Notes: generated by a model from the letters alone, not told the origin. Positions 1 through 9,381 are shown, counted from the first letter of the stretch. The stretch is 64,000 nucleotides of DNA from CAYMUL01 sp964393605 (GCA_964393605.1 CAYMUL010000002.1:124001-188000); one strand, 5' to 3'. Numbers and translations are program-made.

Positions 1-901
1 GTTTCTCGCGAAGGTTCAAATTCAATCTACTTGAAAATTGTCCGCCCAAAATAAAATTGACAATTTGTCTCGCATAAAAATTATTTTCATTTCTAATCTG
101 AACTTGCACACCAAGACGCAACTCTACTTGTGGCGAATCAACTTTGTGATGAACAAATATTTTTTTGTTTTCAACCTCGCCGCAATGCAACTTAAATCGC
201 TTGCACTCCCTACTTGTAGCAAGAATAGATGAGTCGAGTTTTGATTTCAATTCATCACGATCGATATCGCCGCAACAAAAAATCGAGACTGTCGAATTTT
301 TGAAGTTGTCCTCATAAAAATTCTTTACATCGTCCAATTGTAAAGTTGAGATATCAGTTGAAACACCGGCGGAAAATTGGCTATACATTTTTTGGGATAC
401 AAAAATTTTCTTTTCAAATAATACATCGGCGATTATTTCCGGATCATCCCGATGTTGTTGAAGCGTAACAAGAATTCTGTTCTTCTCTCTCTCAAAATCT
501 TTATTGTGGAAGTGAGGTTCATTTAAAATCATTTTAAGAATTGAAAGAGATTGATCTAAGTTTTCTTTCAAACAAAGCAAAGAAGCAGTGATAAAATCAT
601 GATTGCAATAAATTCGGATTGAAGTTCCGAGTCTTTCAAGTTGGTCACTTAATTGCAAAGCATCCATGTTGCCCGCACCCTCGTCAATCAATGCCGCAAA
701 GAGGTTTGCCAATCCTTTTTTTCCTGCCGGATCAAAGTTACTGCCGCAATTAAAAAGTAGCTGCATCTGCACAATCGGGATTTTTTTCTTTTCAACAAAA
801 AATAATTCAGCATTATTTGCCAATTTAATTTTTGTGAATTTGGGAAAAGTAAAATTAATTTTTTCGTCTATCGGAGGGAGAATGTTTCTATCAAATTTCA
901 T
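1..901 (-). CDS. M16 family peptidase-like protein, non-catalytic partner type (3' end beyond window)
   Basis: Open on the minus strand from ATG at 901-899 to the window edge, so about 300 N-terminal residues are visible and the C-terminus is missing. The protein has the M16 (insulinase/mitochondrial processing peptidase) fold signature: an N-terminal beta segment, a GLANLF-like helix where active family members carry HxxEH, and a later SSRLNLNLRE stretch corresponding to the conserved SRL motif. The zinc motif HxxEH is absent (the helix reads GLANLFAALIDEG), so this should be the non-catalytic subunit of a two-protein M16 pair. It lies 4 bp downstream of the gene that has the intact motif, in the same direction, which fits co-expression as a heterodimer. 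Substrate is unknown; such pairs are usually periplasmic or membrane-associated, but I see no clear signal peptide. Confidence 0.85.
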   Translation of the reverse strand, partial: MKFDRNILPPIDEKINFTFPKFTKIKLANNAELFFVEKKKIPIVQMQLLFNCGSNFDPAGKKGLANLFAALIDEGAGNMDALQLSDQLERLGTSIRIYCNHDFITASLLCLKENLDQSLSILKMILNEPHFHNKDFEREKNRILVTLQQHRDDPEIIADVLFEKKIFVSQKMYSQFSAGVSTDISTLQLDDVKNFYEDNFKNSTVSIFCCGDIDRDELKSKLDSSILATSRECKRFKLHCGEVENKKIFVHHKVDSPQVELRLGVQVQIRNENNFYARQIVNFILGGQFSSRLNLNLREK

Positions 902-905
902 AATA

Positions 906-2156
906 TTATTTTGGGTTGATTATCAATTTCAAATAAGGTTTTGTAAAATATTTTTTGGCGACATTTAATAAATCATCTTTCGAAACAGAATTATATCTTT
1001 CAATATCTTTTGAAAAATAATCGGGTTCGTCGAGATAAAAATTGTAGTGATTTAATTGGTCGGCAACCACATCAAGATTTTGAATCGAGTAGATGAACGA
1101 AGCTTTTATGCTGTTCGTGATTCTTGTAATTTCATTTTCATCGATGCAATTCTTAATAAGTTTTTCAATTTCAGAAAAAATTTGCGCCTCAATAAAATCA
1201 ATTGTTTGTCCGGGTTTGAGTGTCGCCATTATCACGAACATCCCATCATGCTTTCCAGAAAAATGTAGCGCACCAACTCCCTGCACAAATTGATTTTCGA
1301 TCATGAGGAGTTTATTCAATCTGCTATTTTTTGAGCCGGCGATAATTTGCGAAAGTATATCGAGTGCCGCATCGTATTCAGAGAAACATTTTTCCGTTTG
1401 CCATGCGTAATAAACACGCGGCAGTTGAACGTTATCGGTCATCTCTATAATTTTATTTTCTGCGAGTTCACGAGGATAGTTGTATCGCGTCTCCGGTTCA
1501 CTATTCCTTATTATTTCAGAAAAATATTTTTCGATTAAATTTTTTGTCTTCAGAATATCGAAACTACCTGCAATTACAAGCGAGGCGTTTGAAACAGAAT
1601 AGTGTGACGTGAAAAAATTTTGTACATCCTTTAAGTTGTATGATTTTATGTCCTCCATCCATCCGATTGTCGGAGTTGAATAAGGATGCCCCGGCGAAAA
1701 TAAATTTTTTAGCAACGTTTCGAATGCTCTACCATAAGGTTGATTATCGTAACGTTCTAAACGCTCATTTGCCACAACATCTTTTTGGTTTTGCAACTTC
1801 TCTTCGTCAAGAGCGGCAAGTAAAAATCCCAGCCGATCGGATTCCAACCACAAAGCGTGTTCAAGAAAATTGGAAGGAACTTTCTCGAAATAATTTGTTC
1901 TGTCAAAACTTGTTGAAGCGTTCAATGTTCCTCCCGCTTCCTGAATAATTTTGAAGTGCATTCCTTTCTGAACATGCTTTGACCCTTGAAACATCATATG
2001 TTCAAACAGGTGTGCTAAACCGGATTTGCCATGCGGATCATTTGCCGAGCCGACACGATACCATAAATTTACTGCCGCAAGCGGAATGCTCTCATCTCGA
2101 TGAAGTATCACTTGCAATCCGTTTTCTAAAAAATATTTTTCATAAGGAAATTTCAT
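906..2156 (-). CDS. M16 family zinc metallopeptidase, catalytic subunit
   Basis: 416 aa, typical length for a bacterial single-repeat M16B peptidase. The inverted zinc motif HLFEH is at residues 49-53 (H49, H53 ligands, E52 base) and a third ligand candidate, E131, lies in VANERLER at the usual distance. The SRLNKLLM motif near residue 285 is the conserved substrate-positioning region of the second half. The start ATG overlaps the stop of the upstream phosphodiesterase gene as TAATG, and the gene is followed after 4 bp by a second, motif-less M16 gene. That active/inactive arrangement is the classic heterodimeric form of the family. No strong signal peptide is seen, so localisation is unresolved. 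Family assignment is firm; the physiological substrate is not predictable. Confidence 0.93.
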   Translation of the reverse strand: MKFPYEKYFLENGLQVILHRDESIPLAAVNLWYRVGSANDPHGKSGLAHLFEHMMFQGSKHVQKGMHFKIIQEAGGTLNASTSFDRTNYFEKVPSNFLEHALWLESDRLGFLLAALDEEKLQNQKDVVANERLERYDNQPYGRAFETLLKNLFSPGHPYSTPTIGWMEDIKSYNLKDVQNFFTSHYSVSNASLVIAGSFDILKTKNLIEKYFSEIIRNSEPETRYNYPRELAENKIIEMTDNVQLPRVYYAWQTEKCFSEYDAALDILSQIIAGSKNSRLNKLLMIENQFVQGVGALHFSGKHDGMFVIMATLKPGQTIDFIEAQIFSEIEKLIKNCIDENEITRITNSIKASFIYSIQNLDVVADQLNHYNFYLDEPDYFSKDIERYNSVSKDDLLNVAKKYFTKPYLKLIINPK

Positions 2157-3376
2157 TAACGAACTCCGATTTTATTTTTGGATAAGATTGCTTCTAACTT
2201 CAACTCAGTTCTCTCAATTTTTTCCGAGGGTTCAATATTGTAGAGGGAACAAATCAAAGGATAAATTTCAAGGTTACTGATTGTTCCGATTTTGAATCCT
2301 TTGCGGAAGGATGGACCGATTGCGAAAAAAATTCCGTGCATATCAATATCTGCATTTTCGTAACCGTGATTTCCTTTAGCTTTTTTGCGTAACCAATCAC
2401 CCGATTTTTTATGAACGAGACTCCAGCCCAATTCAGCAACTAGTACAAGATCGAGAATATTTTCATCTTGAGAAAAATGCAAGTAGCTTGAGACTTCATC
2501 TCTACGAAAAATTTTGAAATGTTGCGTTAGTTCATTCAGCAAAGAAAATATTTTTTCTTTGTGATTTCCTTTCGCATGAATTTGAATTACAGGTCCGTCG
2601 CCGATAATTTTATATTGAAGTGAATCGTGAAGAAATTCTTCGACATCAATTACACGTTCGGAATTTACTTCCGTCATTCCATGATCGGAAACGACGATGA
2701 TGTTTGTGCTATCACGAAGTCCGATTTGAGTTAGTCCATCAAACAAGCGTTGTAACATACTATCAAGTTTTTGAATTGCAAAATTTACTTCTTTAGAATT
2801 GGGACCGAATGAATGCCCGTAAGTATCGGTCGCATCAAAATAAAGAGTTAGAAATTTCGGGCGTTCGCCGAACGGAAGTTTGAGCCAATCGAGAATTCCA
2901 TCGACCCTTATTTCATAAGGGCGGTAGTGATCATAATGATGAAAATAATCAGGGCGGCGCGAAGCAATATTCATTTCGCTTCCCGGCCAAAAATAGCTTG
3001 CTGTTTTAATACCGTTTTTCTTTAATGTTTCCCAAATCATTTCACCTTTGTACCAATCGGCGTTTCGCACTGCACTTGTGTCGCGGAATGAATATTCACA
3101 ATTGCATGAAGGGCTCCAGAAATCATTTGCAATAATTCCGTGATCTTCGGGGTGAAGACCTGTTGTAATTGAAATATGATTCGGAAAAGTTTTTGAAGGG
3201 AACACGGGCATCAATGAAGTTGCCGAGACGCCATTCTCCTCAACAAATTTAAATGCGGGAGTAATATTCCTATTTGTGTAATCCCAACGAAATCCATCGA
3301 AAGAGATTAAGATAGTGTAAGGAGTTTGCGGAAAGATTTCAAAAATCAGTAGTGCTAATAATATAATGGTTTTCAT
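2156..3376 (-). CDS. secreted nucleotide pyrophosphatase/phosphodiesterase (ENPP-like, alkaline phosphatase superfamily)
   Basis: 406 aa from ATG 3376. A TTG nine codons upstream (3403) is possible, but the ATG gives a clean signal peptide (MKTIILLALLIFEIFPQ). Alkaline-phosphatase-superfamily metal and nucleophile residues are visible: D27 in LISFDGFR, nucleophile T63 in PSKTFPNH, a D-x3-D-x3-H cluster in FDATDTYGHS and the DHG motif in VVSDHGMTEV. These match the ectonucleotide pyrophosphatase/phosphodiesterase family, which cleaves phosphodiester or pyrophosphate bonds of nucleotides or phospholipid head groups in the periplasm or outside the cell. The gene starts the minus-strand operon ending in the two M16 genes (stop overlaps the next start as TAATG) and is divergent from the outer-membrane receptor gene. 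Exact substrate unknown. Confidence 0.9.
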   Translation of the reverse strand: MKTIILLALLIFEIFPQTPYTILISFDGFRWDYTNRNITPAFKFVEENGVSATSLMPVFPSKTFPNHISITTGLHPEDHGIIANDFWSPSCNCEYSFRDTSAVRNADWYKGEMIWETLKKNGIKTASYFWPGSEMNIASRRPDYFHHYDHYRPYEIRVDGILDWLKLPFGERPKFLTLYFDATDTYGHSFGPNSKEVNFAIQKLDSMLQRLFDGLTQIGLRDSTNIIVVSDHGMTEVNSERVIDVEEFLHDSLQYKIIGDGPVIQIHAKGNHKEKIFSLLNELTQHFKIFRRDEVSSYLHFSQDENILDLVLVAELGWSLVHKKSGDWLRKKAKGNHGYENADIDMHGIFFAIGPSFRKGFKIGTISNLEIYPLICSLYNIEPSEKIERTELKLEAILSKNKIGVR

Positions 3377-3521
3377 CGGAAGCTTTCTAAAAATAGTTTG
3401 CAAAATAGAAAAACGTATAAATTATTTTTTTATAAAATTTTTATTTTTATTTGCAAATCAGATAACTATTGCCCAAATTTTCATGACTAAAAAATTATTC
3501 TAACTAAAGAAAGGATAGACA

Positions 3522-6500
3522 ATGACCCACGAAAACTTTGTTCGCAAAATCATATTTATTTTTGCGGCATTTTTGCTGGTTAGCATTAATATTTTTCCAC
3601 AAGGTGTAACTTCCGCAAGTCTAAGCGGTAAAGTTGTGGATAAAGATGGAAATGCTTTACCGGCAGCAACAATACTCGCCCTTCACACTCCCTCGGGCAC
3701 ACAGTATGGAACAACAAGCCGTGACGATGGTAAATTTAATATCTTCGGTATGCGTGTTGGTGGACCTTATTCTGTTACAGTCTCTTATGTCGGCTTTAAA
3801 TCTCAAGTGAGAGAAAATATTTCTCTCAACCTTGGTATTACGACGAACGTAGATTTCACTTTAGCACCCGCTAATATTGAACTCGGTGAAGTTACTGTAT
3901 CGGATAAGAGAGATAACATTTTCAGTTCCGAAAGAACCGGTTCTTCTACATCAATTAATGCAGATGAATTAAAAGTTCTTCCGACAATATCCAGAAGAAT
4001 TGATGACTTTACACGCTTGACTCCTCAGGCTTCAGGTTCTTCATTCGCCGGACAGGATAACCGTCTTAACAACATAACCGTTGACGGTTCATACTTCAAC
4101 AACTCATTCGGACTTTCCGGGCAACCGGGCGATAGAACGGGCGTTGCGCCTATTTCTATCGATGCAATCGAACAAGTCCAGGTTAGCATCGCACCATTCG
4201 ATGTTAGACAAGGAAACTTTGTCGGTGCAGGCGTTAACACTGTTACTCGCAGTGGTACAAATGAGTTTTCAGGTTCTGCATATTACCAATATAGACATCA
4301 AGGATTAGTTGGTACTGAAGCAGACGCGAACGCTTTTGATCCGGGTAGATTCAAATACAACCAAATCGGTCTACGCCTCGGCGGTCCGATAATGAAGAAC
4401 AAGTTATTCTTCTTCGCAAGTTTTGAATCGGATCAATTAACCCAACCCGGCACAACATTTAAATCAAATCCTGGCGGTGCTACTGTCGGAGGTTCAATGA
4501 CGAGAGTTCTTAAATCTGATCTTGATGCACTCAGCACTTTTTTGAGAACCAAATTTAATTATGAAACCGGTCCTTACGAAGGATACGATCATGAAACCCC
4601 TGCGCTAAGATTCTTGATGAGATTGGATTACAATCTTGATGATAGAAACAAAATCAGTTTGAGATATACGCATCTCGATTCTGAAACGGATGTATTGCTT
4701 TCAAATTCTTCTTCATTAGGATTTGGCGGAAGAAGAAGCAACACTACCGGTTTGAACTTCCAAAATTCGAACTATATGATCATGGAAAACATCAGATCAA
4801 TCGTTGGTGAATGGAACACTTCATTCAGCGATAACATGGTGAACAATTTGATTGTCGGATATACTTCAAATGACGAAAGCCGCGATTCAAGAGGCACGTT
4901 GTTCCCGATGGTTGATATTCTTAATAGCGGTTCGGTTTATACCACTTTTGGTTTCGAACCATTCACTCCAAACAATGAACTTCGTTATTGGAGTTTTCAA
5001 TTACAAGATAACTTCACGATGTACATGAAAGATCATCTTTTAACATTTGGTGTTAGCTTTGAAAGATACGAATCGGAAAACGTATTCTTCCCCGGTTCGC
5101 AAAGTGCTTACGTGTACAACGATTTAGATGACTTTTACGCAGATGCAAACGGTTATTTGGCAAATCCTGCACGCACACAATCAGATTCAACTTTGAGAAG
5201 ATTCCAGGTAAGATGGTCTAACATCCCCGGACAAACAAAACCTGTTCAACCTCTCGAGGTTAACTATCTTGGTGCCTATGCACAGGATGAATGGAATATC
5301 ATGAAAAACTTGAAACTTACTGCAGGCATCAGAGTGGATGTTCCGATGTTTGGTGAAACAGGTTTCAAAAATGATTCTGTTGCAACTAAAACATTCAAAG
5401 ATGAAACCGGCGCAGCTGTTAAATACGCAACAGAAAAACTTCCTGATGCTAACATCTTATTCTCACCTCGCGTAGGATTTAACTGGGATGTATTCAATAA
5501 TAAAACCACACAGGTACGCGGAGGTACAGGAGTATTCACAGGAAAACCTGCTTATGTTTGGATCTCTAACCAAATCGGTGAAAACGGTGTGTTAACCGGA
5601 TTCGAACAAAAAGATAATACAAAGGATAGACCTTTCAATCCTGACATAAATCGTTACAAGCAAACTACGGTTACTGGTGCACCCGCATCGAGTTATGGAT
5701 TAGCTTTCACAGATCCATCCTTTAAATTCCCTCAAGTTTGGAGAACGAATATCGGAGTTGACCAAAAACTTCCATTTGATTTAGTTGCTACTGCTGAATT
5801 CCTTTATGGTAAAGATCTCAATGGTATCTATTACATCAATGCAAACTTATCCAGTCCGAACACTGCATTCGTCGGTGTTGACAATCGTCCACGTTGGACA
5901 GTATCAAACAGACTCAACAGCAATGTTACAAGCGCAGTTGTTATGAAGAATCAAGATGTTGGGTCATCAACAAACCTTAGTTTCTCTTTGGAAAAACCGT
6001 TTAGCAATAATTGGTTTGCAAAGGTTGGCTATAACTACAATGTAGCTGAAAACACTATTGATCCGGGTTCGATTGCATTCGGTTCATGGAACAACAATGC
6101 TCATTCAGGCGACCCAAACAATCCAGGAGTTGGTTATTCGGATTATAGAACAGGCAACAGAATATTCGCTGCCGGTGCATACAAATTCGAGTACTTCAAC
6201 TTTGGTTCAACAACCGTTTCATTATTTTGGGAAGGCGCTCATGCCGGTATCACTGAATTCAACCCACTTGCAAAATCTACGAGTTATGTATTTAGCGGTG
6301 ATTTGAACGGCGATGGAGGTACGAGCAATGATTTGATTTACATTCATGCCGACAAGAGTGAAATGAACTTCGAGCAATACACTTCAGGCGGAGTAACTTA
6401 TACTGCCGCTCAACAAGCTGATGCTTGGGATCAATTCATTGAATCCGACGATTACTTGAAAGAAAACAGAGGAAAGTATGCTGTGCGCGGTGGCGTTATG

Positions 6501-6812
6501 TTACCGATGATTTTCAGAGCTGACCTCAGCATTACTCAAGAATTCTACGGTGAATTTATCGGTAAGAAAAATGCACTTGAGTTTAGACTTGACGTGTTGA
6601 ATGTTGGAAACCTCATCAATAAAGAATGGGGAGTTGCCGAGAGATTGGTTACTACTTCACCATTAACAAATCCGGGTGCTGATGCTAACGGAAAAGTAAA
6701 ATATAGATTAAGAGCAGTGAACAGTCAGTTAATTACAAAATCGACTGAGAAATCCGCAACAATCTTTGATGTCTACAGAATCCAACTCGGAGTAAGATAT
6801 ATTTTCAATTAA
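3522..6812 (+). CDS. TonB-dependent receptor-like outer membrane protein with carboxypeptidase-regulatory-like domain (Oar type)
   Basis: 1096 aa. Signal peptide at residues 1-26 (hydrophobic IIFIFAAFLLVSINIF), then a carboxypeptidase D regulatory-like beta-sandwich (about 33-115; SLSGKVVDKDGNALPAATI), then a plug-like domain (about 125-250; TRSGTNEFSGSAYYQYRHQ) and a long series of amphipathic strands ending in YRIQLGVRYIFN, as in outer-membrane beta-barrels. This arrangement is that of Oar-like receptors common in Bacteroidetes and relatives. They take up or bind unknown ligands; no SusD partner is adjacent, so a polysaccharide system is not indicated. RBS AAAGAAAGGATAG precedes the ATG; a rho-independent terminator follows 20 bp after the stop, so the gene is monocistronic. 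Confidence 0.92.
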   Translation: MTHENFVRKIIFIFAAFLLVSINIFPQGVTSASLSGKVVDKDGNALPAATILALHTPSGTQYGTTSRDDGKFNIFGMRVGGPYSVTVSYVGFKSQVRENISLNLGITTNVDFTLAPANIELGEVTVSDKRDNIFSSERTGSSTSINADELKVLPTISRRIDDFTRLTPQASGSSFAGQDNRLNNITVDGSYFNNSFGLSGQPGDRTGVAPISIDAIEQVQVSIAPFDVRQGNFVGAGVNTVTRSGTNEFSGSAYYQYRHQGLVGTEADANAFDPGRFKYNQIGLRLGGPIMKNKLFFFASFESDQLTQPGTTFKSNPGGATVGGSMTRVLKSDLDALSTFLRTKFNYETGPYEGYDHETPALRFLMRLDYNLDDRNKISLRYTHLDSETDVLLSNSSSLGFGGRRSNTTGLNFQNSNYMIMENIRSIVGEWNTSFSDNMVNNLIVGYTSNDESRDSRGTLFPMVDILNSGSVYTTFGFEPFTPNNELRYWSFQLQDNFTMYMKDHLLTFGVSFERYESENVFFPGSQSAYVYNDLDDFYADANGYLANPARTQSDSTLRRFQVRWSNIPGQTKPVQPLEVNYLGAYAQDEWNIMKNLKLTAGIRVDVPMFGETGFKNDSVATKTFKDETGAAVKYATEKLPDANILFSPRVGFNWDVFNNKTTQVRGGTGVFTGKPAYVWISNQIGENGVLTGFEQKDNTKDRPFNPDINRYKQTTVTGAPASSYGLAFTDPSFKFPQVWRTNIGVDQKLPFDLVATAEFLYGKDLNGIYYINANLSSPNTAFVGVDNRPRWTVSNRLNSNVTSAVVMKNQDVGSSTNLSFSLEKPFSNNWFAKVGYNYNVAENTIDPGSIAFGSWNNNAHSGDPNNPGVGYSDYRTGNRIFAAGAYKFEYFNFGSTTVSLFWEGAHAGITEFNPLAKSTSYVFSGDLNGDGGTSNDLIYIHADKSEMNFEQYTSGGVTYTAAQQADAWDQFIESDDYLKENRGKYAVRGGVMLPMIFRADLSITQEFYGEFIGKKNALEFRLDVLNVGNLINKEWGVAERLVTTSPLTNPGADANGKVKYRLRAVNSQLITKSTEKSATIFDVYRIQLGVRYIFN

Positions 6813-6832
6813 AATTAATTGAATGATAAAAG

Positions 6833-6859
6833 GGCTGTCTCGAAAGGACAGCCTTTTTT
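6833..6859 (+). terminator. rho-independent terminator of the receptor gene
   Basis: Perfect 7-bp stem GGCTGTC (6833-6839) and GACAGCC (6847-6853) with a 7-nt loop, followed directly by TTTTTTA. It lies 20 bp after the stop of the outer-membrane receptor gene. Confidence 0.92.
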
Positions 6860-6911
6860 ATTTTAAATTCTCAGGAAGATGGAATATCTTTCATCGAAAA
6901 AATTCTTTTTG

Positions 6912-6958
6912 TTTTACTCAATGCATTGAGCAATTTTACTCAGTCCATTGAGTAAAAT
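6912..6958 (+). promoter_or_regulatory. paired palindromic operator-like sites before the AAA_14 ATPase gene
   Basis: Two related palindromes stand immediately upstream of the ATG at 6961. The first contains the perfect 14-bp palindrome CTCAATGCATTGAG (6917-6930). The second is a perfect 10-bp inverted repeat, ATTTTACTCA (6933-6942) and TGAGTAAAAT (6949-6958), with a 6-nt centre. Both share the pattern TTTTACTCA-N6-TGAG and are spaced 22 bp apart, about two helical turns, as expected for cooperative binding of a dimeric regulator. The second ends 2 bp before the start codon, so occupancy would block transcription or translation. Function is inferred from symmetry and position only. Confidence 0.6.
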
Positions 6959-6960
6959 AT

Positions 6961-8145
6961 ATGTACACACGAAAACAATTCTATGAAATTGAAAAGCGGA
7001 TTCTTGGTAAAAAAAATCTAATCCAGGTTATAACCGGACCGCGTCAGGTTGGAAAAACCACGCTCGCACTACAATTAACCGAGCGATTCAATTTTCCATC
7101 ATACTACGTTTCTGCCGATGCAGTAGCGTTGCAATCAAATGCTTGGATTTCACAGCAGTGGGAAGTTGCTCGCTTAAAAATGTCAGGAGCGAATTCGAAA
7201 TCATTCCTTTTTATCATTGATGAAATTCAGAAAATTGAAAAATGGAGTGAAGCTGTTAAGAAAGAATGGGATAAAGACAGATTCAATAAAATCAACCTGC
7301 GAGTTGTGATTCTTGGTTCATCTTCACTACTAATTCAAAGCGGATTGAAAGAATCGCTTCACGGACGATTCGAGATTATTCAACTCCCTCACTGGAGTTT
7401 TACTGAGATGAATGAAGAGTTCAAATTCACACATGATGAATATGTTTATTTCGGCGGCTATCCCGGTGCGGCTGAATTAATCGGCGATCTAAAACGTTGG
7501 CGAGATTATATCCGTTACTCAATTATCGAAACAATAATTTCTAAAGATATTTTGCAACCAACTCAAATTCAAAAACCGGCTTTGTTGCGAAATCTTTTTG
7601 AACTTGCGTGCACTTATTCCGGCGAAATTCTTTCCTACACAAAATTGTTGGGACAATTACACGATGCGGGGAACACCACCACTCTCGCGCACTATCAAGA
7701 TTTATTAAACCAAATTTGGATGATTGCGGGATTGCAAAAATATTCAGGTTGGTATGTTAATGTTCGTTCATCGCAGCCAAAATGGATCGCTTACAACACG
7801 GCACTTGTCTCGGCATTCGATTCATTATCTCTCGAAAACTTGAAAAATAATCTCACTCGTTGGGGGTGCCAAGTTGAACAGGCAATCGGTGCTGAACTTT
7901 TAAATTATTCAAGGATAAACAATTCGGAATTATTTTATTGGAGCGAAGGAAATTTTGAAATTGATTTTTTTCTGAAACGAAAAACTAAAGTAGTTGCAAT
8001 TGAAGTAAAACTCGGGAAAATTAAAGTGCATTCCGGTCTACAAAAATTTCAAGCAATTTATAAAAATTCCAAATCGATTTTGATAAGCGATGCTGCCCTA
8101 ACTTGGCAGAAATTTATTAAAATGGATTTAGATAATCTCTTTTGA
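6961..8145 (+). CDS. AAA_14 family ATPase with C-terminal DUF4143 domain
   Basis: 394 aa. Walker A GPRQVGKTT lies at residues 26-34 and Walker B in LFIIDEIQKIEKW; the N-terminal half is a P-loop AAA_14 domain. The C-terminal half is DUF4143-like, ending in a PD-(D/E)xK-like core (SEGNFEIDFFL ... VVAIEVKLGKI), as seen in nuclease-fold proteins. Members of this family are widespread accessory genes of unknown role; hosts often have several copies. No Shine-Dalgarno is evident; a pair of palindromes ends 2 bp before the ATG. The gene stands alone: a terminator precedes it and a 290-bp gene-free stretch follows. Family assignment is secure, function unknown. Confidence 0.9.
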   Translation: MYTRKQFYEIEKRILGKKNLIQVITGPRQVGKTTLALQLTERFNFPSYYVSADAVALQSNAWISQQWEVARLKMSGANSKSFLFIIDEIQKIEKWSEAVKKEWDKDRFNKINLRVVILGSSSLLIQSGLKESLHGRFEIIQLPHWSFTEMNEEFKFTHDEYVYFGGYPGAAELIGDLKRWRDYIRYSIIETIISKDILQPTQIQKPALLRNLFELACTYSGEILSYTKLLGQLHDAGNTTTLAHYQDLLNQIWMIAGLQKYSGWYVNVRSSQPKWIAYNTALVSAFDSLSLENLKNNLTRWGCQVEQAIGAELLNYSRINNSELFYWSEGNFEIDFFLKRKTKVVAIEVKLGKIKVHSGLQKFQAIYKNSKSILISDAALTWQKFIKMDLDNLF

Positions 8146-8433
8146 ATTTGAATTACTCACTGACCTTGCGCATTCTTGTAAAACGAAACTCTGCTTCGCT
8201 CGAAAAATTTATATTTGAAAACAAAATGCTTGGGCGATTCGGAGAATCGCCATACAATTGGGTAACGTGAGTTAATCACTATCGTTACGCGTATATTCAG
8301 AAATATTCGTTACTAAGACACCAAGAAGTTTTCAGTAAACTCACCAACCATAAGTTTTTTCTTCGTGCATTGGTGACTTTTGCCATAGGCATCACTATGT
8401 GAGTGGCAAAAAAAATTTAGTGTGTAACATGAT
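8146..8433. other. gene-free interval with small inverted repeats between the convergent AAA_14 and lepB genes
   Basis: No convincing ORF. Contains a compact hairpin GGCGATTC (8233-8240)/GAATCGCC (8244-8251), a loose inverted repeat pairing AAGACACCAAGAAG (around 8320) with CTTCGTGCATTGGTGACTT (around 8362-8380), and TTTTGCCA (8378-8385)/TGGCAAAA (8404-8411). None has a following T-run, so none is a standard terminator. The middle repeat resembles dispersed palindromic elements of many bacterial genomes, but one copy is insufficient to say so. Confidence 0.45.
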
Positions 8434-9381
8434 TTAGTCAATCAACTTCAACACTCTGTCAAATCTTATCGAGCCGAGAAGTTTGATGGGCTGAGAAAAT
8501 GGAATATCTCTATCCCATGAAAAGAGAACCATGAATGCTTGTCCGACTACATAATCCCTCGGAACAAAGCCCCAGAAGCGGCTATCGAGACTGTCATCTC
8601 TATTATCCCCCATCATGAAATAATAATCCTTTTTAATTATGTATGAAGTTACTTCTTTCCCCTCGATAAAAATTTTCCCGTTCGAAATAGAAACTACATC
8701 TTTCAGATATTCTCTGTTGATGAAAGTTTTCCATTCCAAAATATTTTCAGTATTCAGTTGGATAACATCTCCTTTTTTGGGAATGCGAAGTGGTCCATAG
8801 TTATCTTCATTCCAGGGTTTGCCGACCGGAAATATTCTCGGATTTGTTCTATCTGCAGGTACAGGATAAGGGCTTAAATATTGGATGTGAGGAGGAATCC
8901 AATTTTCCTTTCCGTTGATAAAAACAACTTTGTCTCTAACTTCAAGAAGATCGCCGGGCATACCGATTAATCGTTTTACGTAGTTCACATTCAGTTCGTC
9001 GGGAACAATTTCATCTCTGTTGCCGGGAAATTCGAACACCACAATATCGCCGCGTTCCGGTTCGCGCACAGAAGGAAAAGAAAAATATGGAAGTTCAATC
9101 TCGGTGAATGGAATATATTTTGGCGAAGATGAACCGTAAATAAATTTATTCACTAAAACAAAATCGCCGACTTGAATTGTTGTTTCCATCGAACCGGTAG
9201 GGATTCGAGTATTTTGAATTACGAATGAAATGATTACCAGTGCCGCAATTGCCGCAAAGAAAAGTGAACGGAAAAATTCTTTCGTCTTCTGAATTGCTGA
9301 TTTTGATTCTTCTAACTTTAACTCTTCTTCGGTTTTAATTCCTGCAATTTTTCTGAATATAGTTTTTAATCGCTCGCTCAT
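8434..9381 (-). CDS. lepB: signal peptidase I
   Basis: 315 aa S26 leader peptidase. One N-terminal membrane segment (about residues 38-56) follows a 35-residue charged cytoplasmic start. The catalytic serine is S64 in IPTGSMET (box B) and the general base lysine is K136 in NYVKRLIGMPGD (box D); box E is YFMMGDNRDDSLDSRFWG. The enzyme cleaves signal peptides of exported preproteins at the outer face of the inner membrane. An insertion of about 80 residues between boxes D and E is usual for FCB-group enzymes. It is the last gene of the GH13-gatB-lepB minus-strand cluster, 20 bp after gatB, with an RBS AAGAAAGGA. Confidence 0.96.
   Translation of the reverse strand: MSERLKTIFRKIAGIKTEEELKLEESKSAIQKTKEFFRSLFFAAIAALVIISFVIQNTRIPTGSMETTIQVGDFVLVNKFIYGSSSPKYIPFTEIELPYFSFPSVREPERGDIVVFEFPGNRDEIVPDELNVNYVKRLIGMPGDLLEVRDKVVFINGKENWIPPHIQYLSPYPVPADRTNPRIFPVGKPWNEDNYGPLRIPKKGDVIQLNTENILEWKTFINREYLKDVVSISNGKIFIEGKEVTSYIIKKDYYFMMGDNRDDSLDSRFWGFVPRDYVVGQAFMVLFSWDRDIPFSQPIKLLGSIRFDRVLKLID

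Noticed and set aside
8378..8411. TTTTGCCA/TGGCAAAA inverted repeat as terminator for lepB
   Set aside because: On the lepB strand the stem is not followed by a T-run, and the loop is 18 nt.
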